The notes beneath the pieces are model-generated. The model was not told the DNA's origin, made no database searches, and saw only the letters and a list, made by a program, of their open reading frames with translations. Positions 52,742 through 62,389 of a DNA stretch of 64,000 nucleotides are shown piece by piece. Source of the stretch: Chrysomallon squamiferum (Eukaryota > Mollusca > Gastropoda > Neomphalida > Peltospiridae); NCBI GenBank assembly GCA_012295275.1, contig CM022671.1, positions 12,712,678 to 12,776,677 on the forward strand. Direction: 5' to 3'. The position numbers were made by a program, and so were the translations under genes. Positions within the stretch are counted from its first letter, which is position 1, and every line of letters starts with the position of its first letter.

Positions 52742-52747
52742 GTTATA
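52742..52747 (-). promoter_or_regulatory. possible TATA element of the His/Met-rich gene
   Basis: TATAAC on the minus strand, 48-53 bases before the start codon. It is a weak match, listed because sister genes show similar elements at similar distances. Confidence 0.25.
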
Positions 52748-52941
52748 CGACCACTGCTTCTTTGTTAAACGTGAACACGACGTAAAACCACTGATCCGAA
52801 ATATTCATGTTTGAGAGAAAAAGCTGATTTATCTTAAACGAATTTCTGTACCGTGAATCCTACTGTCCAGTTGGGACATAACCATGTTCAAAATGGTTGC
52901 AGTGTTGACGGATAAATTACCTCTGTATGTGTGTGTGTGAG

Positions 52942-53052
52942 TATGTATGTATGTATGTATGTATGTATGTATGTATGTATGTATGTATGTATGTATGTAT
53001 GTATGTATGTATGTATGTATGTATGTATGTATGTATGGATGTATGTATGTAT
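52942..53052 (+). repeat. GTAT tetranucleotide microsatellite
   Basis: About 27 GTAT units with one GGAT interruption. The open frame through it is an artefact of the repeat. Confidence 0.92.
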
Positions 53053-54650
53053 AAATGTTTGCGGCTGTGTATGTGTGTGTGGATATGTTGAACCTATCTC
53101 TCTGTGTGTGTGTGCTTAATTATAGAATTACACGTTTTGTTTGTTTTATTATTTCTACGTAACGGAAATATTCTTCTTCCTTATTTGATTAAATACAACT
53201 GTAAAAAAATTAAATTAAAAATAACCAAATCCGATTTACTGTTCCACAAACCTACGAGACATACTTTTAATTTTTTAATTTTTTAATTTTTTTTTTTTAT
53301 GACAGGCAAAAGGACATAACGATTAACGTCACAAGAAACGATAGACTAAATCAAATTAATACTCTTACATTAATTATAAACTTCAGGAGTTTTTTAAGAT
53401 TATGAATAGAATTTGGATAAAATAATATTGATATGGACATTTGGAGCTGTCGTAATTGTTAAATTTGACTAGAATGGGCCTCTTAATGGTATAGACGTAT
53501 GGAGTTATAATATATAATATAGTCTTGCTTAGAAACAGTAGGTTTCAGTAAACTAAAACTACAAACCAAAAAAAAAAAAAATAAAATAAAACCAAGTACA
53601 AAAGAACAGTATAGCTTAAAGATGCTATATCTCTTTCTTTTGTCTTTTATTATTATTATTATTTTTTTTTTTTTTTTTTTTTTTTTTTTGGGGGGGGTGG
53701 GGGTTGTGCGGGTTTTTTGTTCTTTTGTTGCTTTTTTTTCTCACTGATAATCAATATAATGTTAATGTTATGACCTTTTATTTAATTTTTTTTAAAAAAG
53801 GAAAAGAAAAGAAAACGAAGAAGAAATGACTAAAAAAGAAAATAAGAAAATAAATAATCATTTTCTACTTTTAATGTAAAAATTCTTTTAATGTCTTCTT
53901 CACACGATCAAGATTTATTTTCTGGAAAAAAGAAAGAAAAGAAGAAATAATAATAAGAGAGTAACAACTACTACTATTACAGTAACAACCAAAAATTTCA
54001 ATAATATTAAAATTAAGTTTAAAAAGGAAGCTCTTCAGTAATGTATTATTTTCCAAGAAAGATTTTATCTTTCTGTAGTCTCTAAGTTGTTAGTAATAGC
54101 ATCTATTTATGTATTAATTGCTTCTGTTTATACTCAAACCAAAACATTATTTAGTAGATAACACTTTAGGAGAGATAACTGTAATCTGTAGAATATAAGT
54201 AGTATGGGTCGAGTCTCATTTATCAGAAAGGCATGACACGATATCTTATTATATTTATATATATCTTATACAAAACATCTGCAGGTTGCTTTTTAAAATA
54301 TTTTTCTGAATGAAATGACGTACACTAATTCATCCGAAAACTTCATAATTATTTCGGTTGATTATAAATGTTTGGGGTTTAGGAACTGTGGATAAAGGAT
54401 CTTCGTCTTATACTACTATTACAACAATATATATATTTTATTATTATAAAAATTATTGTTGTTGTTGTTGTTGTTATTATTATTATCGTTGATAAAGATA
54501 AATATAAAAGAAGAAAACGAATAAAAAAAGAGCATTAAAATATACAAACAAATTAATAATATACAGTATCTCTAAATCCTCTAATATCAGTAAGAAGAAA
54601 AAATTAGAATTTTAATGGCAGTTGGAATAAAATTTACCTGTAACGAAACA

Positions 54651-55876
54651 TTATGCCTTTTTCAATTTAAATATATTTTCAACTGATCGCTTTCTTTTCT
54701 TCTGAATCATCTGGTTTACACTGGCTGTAGTTGGTTGTGGTGTGGTCTGTACATCGTCTCCCCAACCCCAACGCCACATCCACATAGGACGCCAGTTCCA
54801 TGTATCCCGCGATTCGTCATCTTTATCTGTATCCGGGTCCCAGGGTATCGGTGGACCCCATCTTCCAGGACGTCCCCATCGTCTTGGTCCCCACCTTGGT
54901 GGCATCCAGTCATTTCCTTCTCCGTCATCATCTGATCCCTGCCGCCACCACGCCCACGGCGGACCCCACTGACCATCTCGCTGCCACGCCCAAGGTGGTC
55001 CCCATCCTGCTCTGCGACGCCAGCCCCAGCCTCCGCATCCACCACCCCAACATGGTGGAGTCCAGTTAAATGGTTCATTTGATTCTTCTCTGGTTGTCGG
55101 CGATGTTGTACCATCGACCACGGCCGATGATGTGGCCAACAGAACTGTAGCGTTTTAAGAAAAGAAAAATAATTAAAAGGATTTGCCCATAGTTAACATA
55201 TATAATGTTTATCAAGTGATTCAAGACACTCTAGAGTTGGATTTTTTTGCGAATTTGGTTCTCCTGGAAAATAGTTGAGGCAAAAATATAACTGATTTCA
55301 GTTTTGAGGTATATTATCTGTGATTTAGCATCGATAAGTGGTTATAAATATATATGTGTGGCTGACTTTTGGTATGCATTGATCACGCCTATCATAGTGT
55401 CTCTGATATCGCCGATAAATGAGGTTAAAATATTGCCATTCATTGACTATTTGAAATTAGTTAAAGTTGGCAGGGGAAAATAAAAGTGATATAATTAAGT
55501 TGAGACAATATTAACAGGATTACGAAAAAAGACGGAAAAAAATACATATTCACTTTTATCGTTATAAAATATCATTATCTTAAAATGTGCGCTTAGATTG
55601 GATAAAATAATTAATGTATTTCTAAATATAGTTAGAACAAACAAAATTATTTTCCTAAAAATGAAAATAAAAGCGAAAAAAAAAGAGGTAAAAATAAAGA
55701 AAAGAGAACTATTTCTTTTATATGATAAGCATTAGACAATCTTAAACAGCTTGTTAGATATTTATTACTTCACATATGTTATGATTTCAGTAACATTTAT
55801 GTGCTGTTATAAACAACTATAATAGTTTTCTTATAATTTACTCACCCAGTAACAACCAACAAACTAAAGAAACCAT
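54651..55876 (-). CDS. secreted Trp-rich protein with C-terminal dibasic peptide
   Basis: Two exons: 55846-55876 and 54651-55144. They give 525 nt, 174 aa, in frame. The signal peptide MVSLVCWLLLVLLATSSA is split by a phase-1 intron. After a Thr/Ser/Glu-rich linker, residues about 40-145 hold 22 Trp with Gly, Pro, Arg and Asp: CWGGGCGGWGWRRRAGWG, two WGPPWAW repeats, RWGPRRWGRPGRWGPP, an acidic spacer (DPDTDKDDESRD), then NWRPMWMWRWGWG. The tail KKRKRSVENIFKLKKA has a furin-like KRKR site. The exon is clearly more GC-rich than its surroundings. Trp is about 14% of the mature chain, which is exceptional. It could bind glycans or chitin, membranes, or cross-linked matrix. No named family recognised. 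Confidence 0.8.
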
Positions 55877-55909
55877 TTTTCTTTTAAGATAAATATGTAT
55901 GTCGCTTTA

Positions 55910-55916
55910 ATTTATA
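55910..55916 (-). promoter_or_regulatory. TATA box of the Trp-rich gene
   Basis: TATAAAT on the minus strand, 34-40 bases before the start codon. If used, the 5' UTR would be only a few bases to about 10 bases long. Confidence 0.45.
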
Positions 55917-56374
55917 AGTGATAAAACAGACGAACGTGATTTCTTTTAATTGGTGAGGGTACAGACTTTAACCCACATTGCCTTAAGACAATAACGTTGA
56001 CATTACGTGAACCGCTCTGAACGCTGCAAATCTGTAAGACAATGCGTTGTTTATCACGACTCCGCATTCTAGAGTTACAGTGCAAAGCGTCACAAGCACG
56101 TATTAGATGTTTATGGAACGTTCTTTTCTTGCCACAATCACGACTTTTTTATTTCCTTATTTAATCTGGGATAATTTATGTGATCAGTGGCAGATACTTT
56201 CTTTAAAAATGAAATGTCCCAGAGGATGTGTTATCGAGAAACCGGAATTTTTCTTCTTATATGGTTCACAAAGAAATTCTCGTTGTCGCTAGGGTTATTT
56301 TTTACTTATATTTTTTGCTTACTTTTGATATATTTAAATAAAATTAAAAACGAACCTATTATTTTTCTTTGATG

Positions 56375-56630
56375 TCTTAGAATCGACTACTTTAAAATAG
56401 AATAATATATAAAACTAGCAACAGATACAATAATTTAAAAATACATAATAAGAACAAATTAATTCAGTACAGCTCGATCTGCTTTCCAGACAACTTTTTT
56501 TTTTTTCGTTATTAATCTTTAATTTTTAAATTTGTTTTCATATTGTTAAATGAAAGAAAAACATTTGTATAATTATTAAACTGAAAAAGACCTCAGTCAG
56601 AATCTATTTGTTGTTGCTTTTATGTCCTGT
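56375..56630. repeat. duplicated 3'-flank segment, copy B
   Basis: Homologue of 50548-50760 in the same orientation. In copy A the segment abuts a gene's 3' end; here no coding exon follows, which suggests the gene that went with it has been lost. Confidence 0.72.
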
Positions 56631-57499
56631 GATTGTCTATCATATTAATATTAAATGTCATCATTATTCCGAAAACAAAACTATATTAATATCATACGAT
56701 TTCTTCTCGCTTATCATCACTATAAATAAATAAAACAAATAGGATTAACAGCTTATAGATCTTATAATTAAAAATTATTATATTTCTTCTTCTTCTTAAG
56801 ATCCAATAGATTGAGATATAGTGATATGCCGATATGTAATCATGGTGTAAATTTTAATTTTAATTCAGTGATTATAACGAAACTCTGTTGCTTAATGGGT
56901 TAGCTGACGTCAGGTCACTTCTTGTAAGTAGACTTTCCTAACCATGGGGTTATTATTTATTTTTAAAATGTACAAACGATCCCTGTTTTTAGTACGGACA
57001 AATAAACCTGAAGGGAAGCAAATATTTAGTTCTTTAAAGACACTCAATGACTTCAGTTGACAGTTATCGTAAACTGCCTAGGCCTATTATTTACTTTATT
57101 AAATTTGTAATTAGTACACTGAAGCAAAACAATTAAAAGTTGTAAATGTCTTTGATGTATACCATGAAAGTACAACAGTAATCATAAGAATGCTATCAGT
57201 ACTAAAACTACATAACTGTTGTCTTTCCTATAATATATACATATCTATTGTCTGTTATAAGCCATCTTAACCCAGCTGTTGTTGAATTATACGTTACAAC
57301 TTTTGTTTTCTAAGGGTTGTCTGTTTTAAACATCACAACACAACTGTTATTTAATCACAATTACTTTTAGTTCTATAACAATTAATTATTGTCTGTCCTA
57401 AGAAACTGATAATCATAAATTAACAGAGAGTTAGATCCGTAATTCTAAAATGAATTTTCTCCATTTTTTTTTATTTTATTTTTTTATTTTTTTTATTAA

Positions 57500-57536
<37 letters not shown>

Positions 57537-58295
57537 TTTATTTATTAATTTTTTTTTTTTATTTAATTTAATTTATTTTAATTTAATTATTTTAATATTA
57601 TTATTTATTTTATATTATTTATTTATTTATTTATTTATTTCATTTACACAAATATTGTGATAATTATGTTAGTGTTTTAATTACTTGATGTAATTATAAT
57701 CTATTTCAGAAGGTGAAGATGACATTGAACTAAAGGAAACAAAAATGCAGTTACCGAACTAAAACAATGTAAGAAAGTAAATTAGATGTTATTATAAAGA
57801 AGTAGGTTAGTATACATGTACTGTTTTATCTTGACATGTGATTTTAGGTCAAAGATCGCTTAGACTTCAACAAGATGCAAATAAGAAAATTCTGCATCAC
57901 CCAAATTCGAGAAACGCTCTCTTAATTTCTGTTTAAAAAAAAATAAAAAATAAAAATTGAATAAAAGATTAAGATAGCTTCGTCATTTTTTCCCGCACTT
58001 TGTCACAGACAGTAAACCGGTTTGGGCCAATTAATTAACTATATTTATTTCTGTCTTAAAGATATGCAAACATTAAATTCTGGATAACACATTTAAAATG
58101 CTTTAACTAAAACCGAAGTTAAGTAGAACTGAAAATAATAATTTAAAAAAAAATGAATATTTATACATATTTATTCAAGAATCTCCTTAAGAGTTCAAAA
58201 CAAAAAAGAATTCCGCAGAAGACTTCTTCTAACAGTATTATTTAGCTCTGAAATAAATAAATAAAATATATAAATAAATATATATATATAATTTT

Positions 58296-58312
58296 ATTAT
58301 TATTATTATTAT

Positions 58313-58363
<51 letters not shown>

Positions 58364-58372
58364 CAGCAGCAG
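58296..58372 (+). repeat. ATT then TAG microsatellite
   Basis: A short ATT run passes into about 17 TAG units, ending 30 bases beyond the stop of the adjacent minus-strand gene. The poly-Thr frame opposite is a translation of this run. Confidence 0.88.
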
Positions 58373-58401
58373 ACTGACATGTTAGACACAGAAGATTCTT
58401 A

Positions 58402-59461
58402 CTATTTGAAATGTATTTCCTCTCCCATCTCTTCGAGTTCTTCCGCTGATCGTTTCCCTCTACTAGATTTAGACATAAAACTTGTTTGCTTCGAGTGTTT
58501 GCTGAAAAAGTCTTTACCATCTTTTTCACTTCTTACAAGTTTACCTTCAGAGAAACACAAACATCTGATACTCTAAAGAAAATATCACACAAACACGATG
58601 ATAATGATTTCAGTAAATCTGAAGCTTTATTTTATATTGCGTTTGGTATAATTTAAATTAATCATTTGGTCTATTTTGTTTTCAAAATGAAAATATGCCT
58701 AACTTTTGAAATGAATTTGTTTTGGTTTACGAACTTGAAATGTTGCCAAATATCTTAGTAATAGCATTCTGGGTAGTTAAAATAACACACTTACTTGAAA
58801 ACTTATTTAAATCGATATTCTGGCGTTTCTCTCCACTCACCAGCAAAACTGTAAGAAAAGATGAATAGAATTATTAGATCTGTTTCAAAATAAATAAATA
58901 AATAAATGAATGAATCAGGTATTTTTATTACTCATTTTATGTTACCTATACTTTATACCGAAAATGGAATTTATTATTTCCATGAAATATACCACATCTA
59001 AACAGTACATTGTATTATTTATTTACTTATTTATTTATTCATTCATTCATTCATTCATTCATTCATTTTGCTTAATAAACAATATTACTTTGTTTACTGT
59101 TTAACAAAGTTAACTGTCATTTGATTTTAAAATGGAGATCGGTTTCTGATGTTCTAAATACAGGAATTTCACAACTTAACAAAAATAATAAATAAATAAA
59201 TATTTGTTTAAAACATCTGATGACACAACTGAAAAGCCAGAAGTAGTCACAGCAAATTATATCGAAACGATAAAAATACTTATTACTGATAGTTATTTGA
59301 AACAGAACTATTTCTAATTTCCTTGCAGAAGACAATATTAACTTCAAACATCAGTTTTGTACGAATGTTGTTGTTGTTGTTTTAGTTTATAAAATACTCA
59401 AATTAATATACTTACCAAGTAAAAGCAGAAAACATAGAATCAAGATTTTGAATGTTGACAT
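58402..59461 (-). CDS. small secreted Lys/Glu/Ser-rich propeptide
   Basis: Three exons: 59416-59461, 58795-58848, 58402-58544. They give 243 nt, 80 aa. Exon 1 encodes the signal core MSTFKILILCFLLLL and ends in phase 1; exon 2 continues VLLVSG, giving cleavage near residue 21, then EKRQNIDLNKF. Exon 3 reads KLVRSEKDGKDFFSKHSKQT, then SRGKRSAEELEEMGEEIHFK and stop. The exon 3 acceptor (TCTCTGAAG at its edge) is the only nearby AG that keeps the frame, and it is not a strong site, so this junction is the least sure. The GKR/SAEE tail parallels KRKR/SVENIF in the Trp-rich neighbour, pointing to a shared processed C-terminal peptide. No known hormone or toxin family recognised. Confidence 0.6.
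59032..59068 (+). repeat. ATTC microsatellite
   Basis: A TTTA run followed by about eight ATTC units, in intron 1 of the small Lys/Glu-rich gene. Confidence 0.85.
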
Positions 59462-59964
59462 TTTTGAATGCCAGTTTCTTGTATGTATAAAGTTATGAAC
59501 ATGTCTCTATTTATGTGTTTTTAGGTGGTGTTTTTAAGTCTTCGTATCAGGAACTGAGATGTACAAAATATTATTATTAAGACAGGATATCCTGTTATGA
59601 ATAAAAATTGGTTCTGCAAAACATATCTATTACAATTTCATTTTTTTTTTTTTAATTTTATTCATCACACACACACAAAATAAAGACAAATAAAGAAAAA
59701 AACAAAAAAAAATCTATAATTTACTATGAATAAAATTAAAACATAAATTATTGTCGACTTTGGTTCTTTAATTATTTATCTAGAATTATCGGGAAAGTAA
59801 AGAAAAGTGATCAGATTACGACCTAGTACTTTTAATTATACGATGATAAGTACGAAGTATTGTTTCTGCAATGTCAGATTATTTGTTAGATAACAGAAAA
59901 AACTTCGCCCCAATTACTCACTTATATAAAAATAATTCAAGCATCATAATTTCATTTTTACATC
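59462..59964. other. divergent spacer between two secreted-protein genes
   Basis: About 500 bases between head-to-head start codons (minus 59461, plus 59965). It carries a TATA box for the plus gene and an ATAAATAG-like element (minus, 59505-59514) for the minus gene. A shared promoter is possible. Confidence 0.5.
59923..59930 (+). promoter_or_regulatory. TATA box of the Tyr/His-rich gene
   Basis: TATATAAA, 35-42 bases before the ATG at 59965, implying a very short 5' UTR. Its position matches the element of the Trp-rich gene. Confidence 0.5.
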
Positions 59965-60822
59965 ATGGCTACGTCAACGTTAATGTTTATGTTTGGACTT
60001 CTCTTGTTAAGTAAGTATTCAAATCCAAATTTATTTATGCACTTTAAGTTCATCGAATACTCTTTTTAAAAATTCAAAAATAGAGAAAGGCAAATCCACC
60101 AGATTTATAAGGGAAATTTGAATTGGCAGATTTGAAAAAAGAAAAAGCTTTGGATGAAAAAAATAAAAATACAGACTATAGAACCGTCGTCGTAATAAGT
60201 GAATCTCTTGGTAATAATTATGCATGTAAAAAAGGTTTACTTGTTTTGGTGTCTAAGAATACTGTGTAACGTATGGTCCTGCATCAAAATACATATCACC
60301 AATATAGATGTAAGTTAATTCTGTCTTAAACATGACGTGGTAATAATAATATATAATAATATCACTACTAGGGAAATTCCTATACAGTTTTTAATTCGAT
60401 GTTAATGTTAAACATAACATTTTTTCTTCTAATTTTGTTTTGAGTTCCTTTAACGTCCTTTTTGCTAATTCAGTAAAAATACCGCTAGAATTTAAAAAGT
60501 ACTTCCATTTTACAGTGGGGATTCTTTTCATGAAGATGCCAGCAGAAGCGAGTCCATTGCATCATGGTCATTACTACGGATGGTATCACCACTGGTATCC
60601 TGGATACTATGCATACCCTGGGTATTATAGGAACCCTGCGCAGTATATGCGAAATTCAGGTTTATGTCAGACTCTGATTCATACATGTTTTGTATTTCAT
60701 TTCCATTAATTATGATTGCGTATTAGTTATGGTAACATTTTTAACTTATGGTAAAATGTTTTCAGTTATTAACTTTTAGACTATTAACGGAAAATATTTT
60801 CTAAGCCTCGGAATGGTTAGAA

Positions 60823-60856
<34 letters not shown>

Positions 60857-61047
60857 ACACACATACACACACACTTAAAATATGATAATGATCACAAATA
60901 ATCAGTAAATAACTGGTTGTTAAAATATCAAAAATAAAACATCACCTCCATCAAAATATAATGCATTTATTCTGTAAATTTAATTGTATTTGTTATTAAT
61001 ATATTACATTTTATCTTTCAGGATATTTTCCGACTTATATGAAATGA
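59965..61047 (+). CDS. small secreted Tyr/His/Gly/Pro-rich protein
   Basis: Three exons: 59965-60010, 60516-60659, 61022-61047. They give 216 nt, 71 aa, in frame with GT-AG junctions. The signal sequence MATSTLMFMFGLLLLMGILF is split by a phase-1 intron, with likely cleavage after PAEA. The mature peptide of about 45 residues begins SPLHHGHYYGWYHHWYPGYY, continues AYPGYYRNPAQYMRNS, and ends GYFPTYMK from exon 3; about 12 residues are Tyr. Tyr-rich short secreted peptides can be oxidatively cross-linked (periostracum, glue, byssus-like material) or antimicrobial; neither is shown here. A paralogue on the other strand (62390-63642) shares EASPLHHGHY-GW-HH and the same exon phases. Confidence 0.76.
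60825..60873 (+). repeat. CA microsatellite
   Basis: Interrupted CA run in intron 2 of the Tyr/His-rich gene. Confidence 0.9.
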
Positions 61048-62347
61048 GGATTTTTTCCTTTTTGTGTGCAACAATAAACTATTAATTTAGATAATTTCTG
61101 TTATTTTTGTCTTTATTCTTTGGCAATAAATATATGTGATGTGACACTTCTAAATACAGGCATCAGATTTAATTTTTTCCTAACATTATATTGACTATAT
61201 ATATATGCCAATAGTCACAACATACGTAGATACTGTTTACGAAGATCCAAATTTCTAGCGATACCTTGCATTTTTTATTAAATATTTAATATGGCTGTGA
61301 TTTCGAAAAACGTTAGTAATGTATAGGATCCGATAAAGGTAGGACTTAAAGAATAATCAAATAACCTATAAGTTACGATGTTATTTAGTTTTACAAAACA
61401 GTAAACGCCTGTTTGTGTAAGATTTGATGTTACTGGCTATTTGTACATTGCTTTTCTTTTCTTAATTTCAATTCAGCGAGGAGTGCGTCTCAACCTTCAC
61501 CAAAATACTCTCATTAACAAATGACATATTTTAAATGAACTCATAAAAAAATAAAATTAATTAACTAATTATGAAGAAAGAAAGAAAGAATGAATGCAAA
61601 GAATGGAAACAAAGAAAGATGTAAAAGAAAGAAAGAAAAAACATAAACAGGAAGAAAAGAATATAAACTGAAAACGTTTGTATCAAAATTAGAATTTTAA
61701 ATATTGTTAGTACATCTTTCATATCATTACATAAGATCTAGCAGTTACATCTAATGGTCATTTTTACTCATATGTTTAGAGGACTGATTAAATAGAAAAA
61801 AAAATTCTTTCTTTCTTTTTTTATTATTATTATTAGCATTAACATAATTTTATCAGCTTCTAAACTTCATTTTTAAATGAGGAGTTAAAAATAAATTTAT
61901 CGACTTTTCTTAGTCATATATCTTACACACACACACACACACACACATTCATTATCACAGTATATCACGCTTTTCATATACACATCGCGAATAACTGATT
62001 ACGAAGAAAGTAACCCAAACGGCGCTCGAAGATATTTCGCAGTATTTTATCGGTCAGCTGATCACCAGTCCTTGTCAGTATTCTTAAGTTCTTTTTTATT
62101 ATTTGTATGAAAAATGTTTCTTTTACTTAAAAAATTAAAAAGACTTTAAAATGATAATTATTAAAAGATATCTTGTTTACATCCAATGGTATAGTGAAAA
62201 ATATTGATTAAATCTTAAGATATAAATCCCATGTACTCATCCTCACCTTATATAAATATATATTCCGGAAAACGAAGGTCTTTTATATTTATATAAATAC
62301 GACAAAATATAATAAGACAAAATCAAATATTGCTATAAGATAATCAC
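61048..62347. other. convergent spacer between the two Tyr/His-rich paralogues
   Basis: Holds a GAAA run (61573-61640), a CA run (61927-61948) and a slightly more CpG-containing patch at about 61985-62075. No exon could be supported. Confidence 0.45.
61073..61078 (+). terminator. poly(A) signal AATAAA of the Tyr/His-rich gene
   Basis: AATAAA 26 bases after the stop codon at 61045-61047, followed by a T-rich stretch. It supports the three-exon model. Confidence 0.65.
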
Positions 62348-62353
62348 TTTATT
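62348..62353 (-). terminator. poly(A) signal AATAAA of the partial Tyr/His-rich paralogue
   Basis: AATAAA on the minus strand, about 37 bases after the stop codon at 62390-62392. It supports the placement of the terminal exon. Confidence 0.6.
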
Positions 62354-62389
62354 GGTTAATCTTTTTTTCACCAAAGATGCACAAAAAAT

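Larger units (their letters stand above)
52695..54650. other. spacer between His/Met-rich and Trp-rich genes
   Basis: Besides the GTAT run it holds a TTTTTAA run near 53265-53300, a poly(T)-then-poly(G) junction at about 53663-53703 and TTG runs near 54455. No exon recognised. Confidence 0.5.
55877..58401. other. spacer with a relic flank, possible lost gene
   Basis: Contains copy B of the duplicated flank (56375-56630), ATT/TTTA runs (57495-57645) and a possible orphan terminal exon on the plus strand at 57710-57762. No complete gene can be built here. Confidence 0.5.

Noticed and set aside
52931-53119. 62-aa frame of repeated CMYV residues
   Set aside because: Pure translation of the GTAT microsatellite.
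54716-55114. Other long frames over the Trp-rich exon on both strands
   Set aside because: Shadows of the GC-rich Trp exon; they lack a signal peptide and sensible splice sites.
56107-56292. 61-aa plus-strand frame with a hydrophobic N-terminus (MFMERSFLATITT)
   Set aside because: No splice donor or similarity to the cluster genes; it stops without a recognisable mature part.
58242-58529. 95-aa minus-strand frame with poly-Thr and poly-Asn
   Set aside because: The end is a TAG/ATT repeat read out of frame. The real exon (58402-58544) uses another frame ending HFK.
61478-61520. Alternative terminal exon (ARSASQPSPKYSH) for the Tyr/His-rich gene
   Set aside because: An acceptor and the right phase exist, but the exon at 61022-61047 is closer and is followed by a poly(A) signal.
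61960-62110. CpG-containing patch with an open frame (YEESNPNGARRYFAVFYRS)
   Set aside because: No start, donor or family match; could equally be a regulatory patch.
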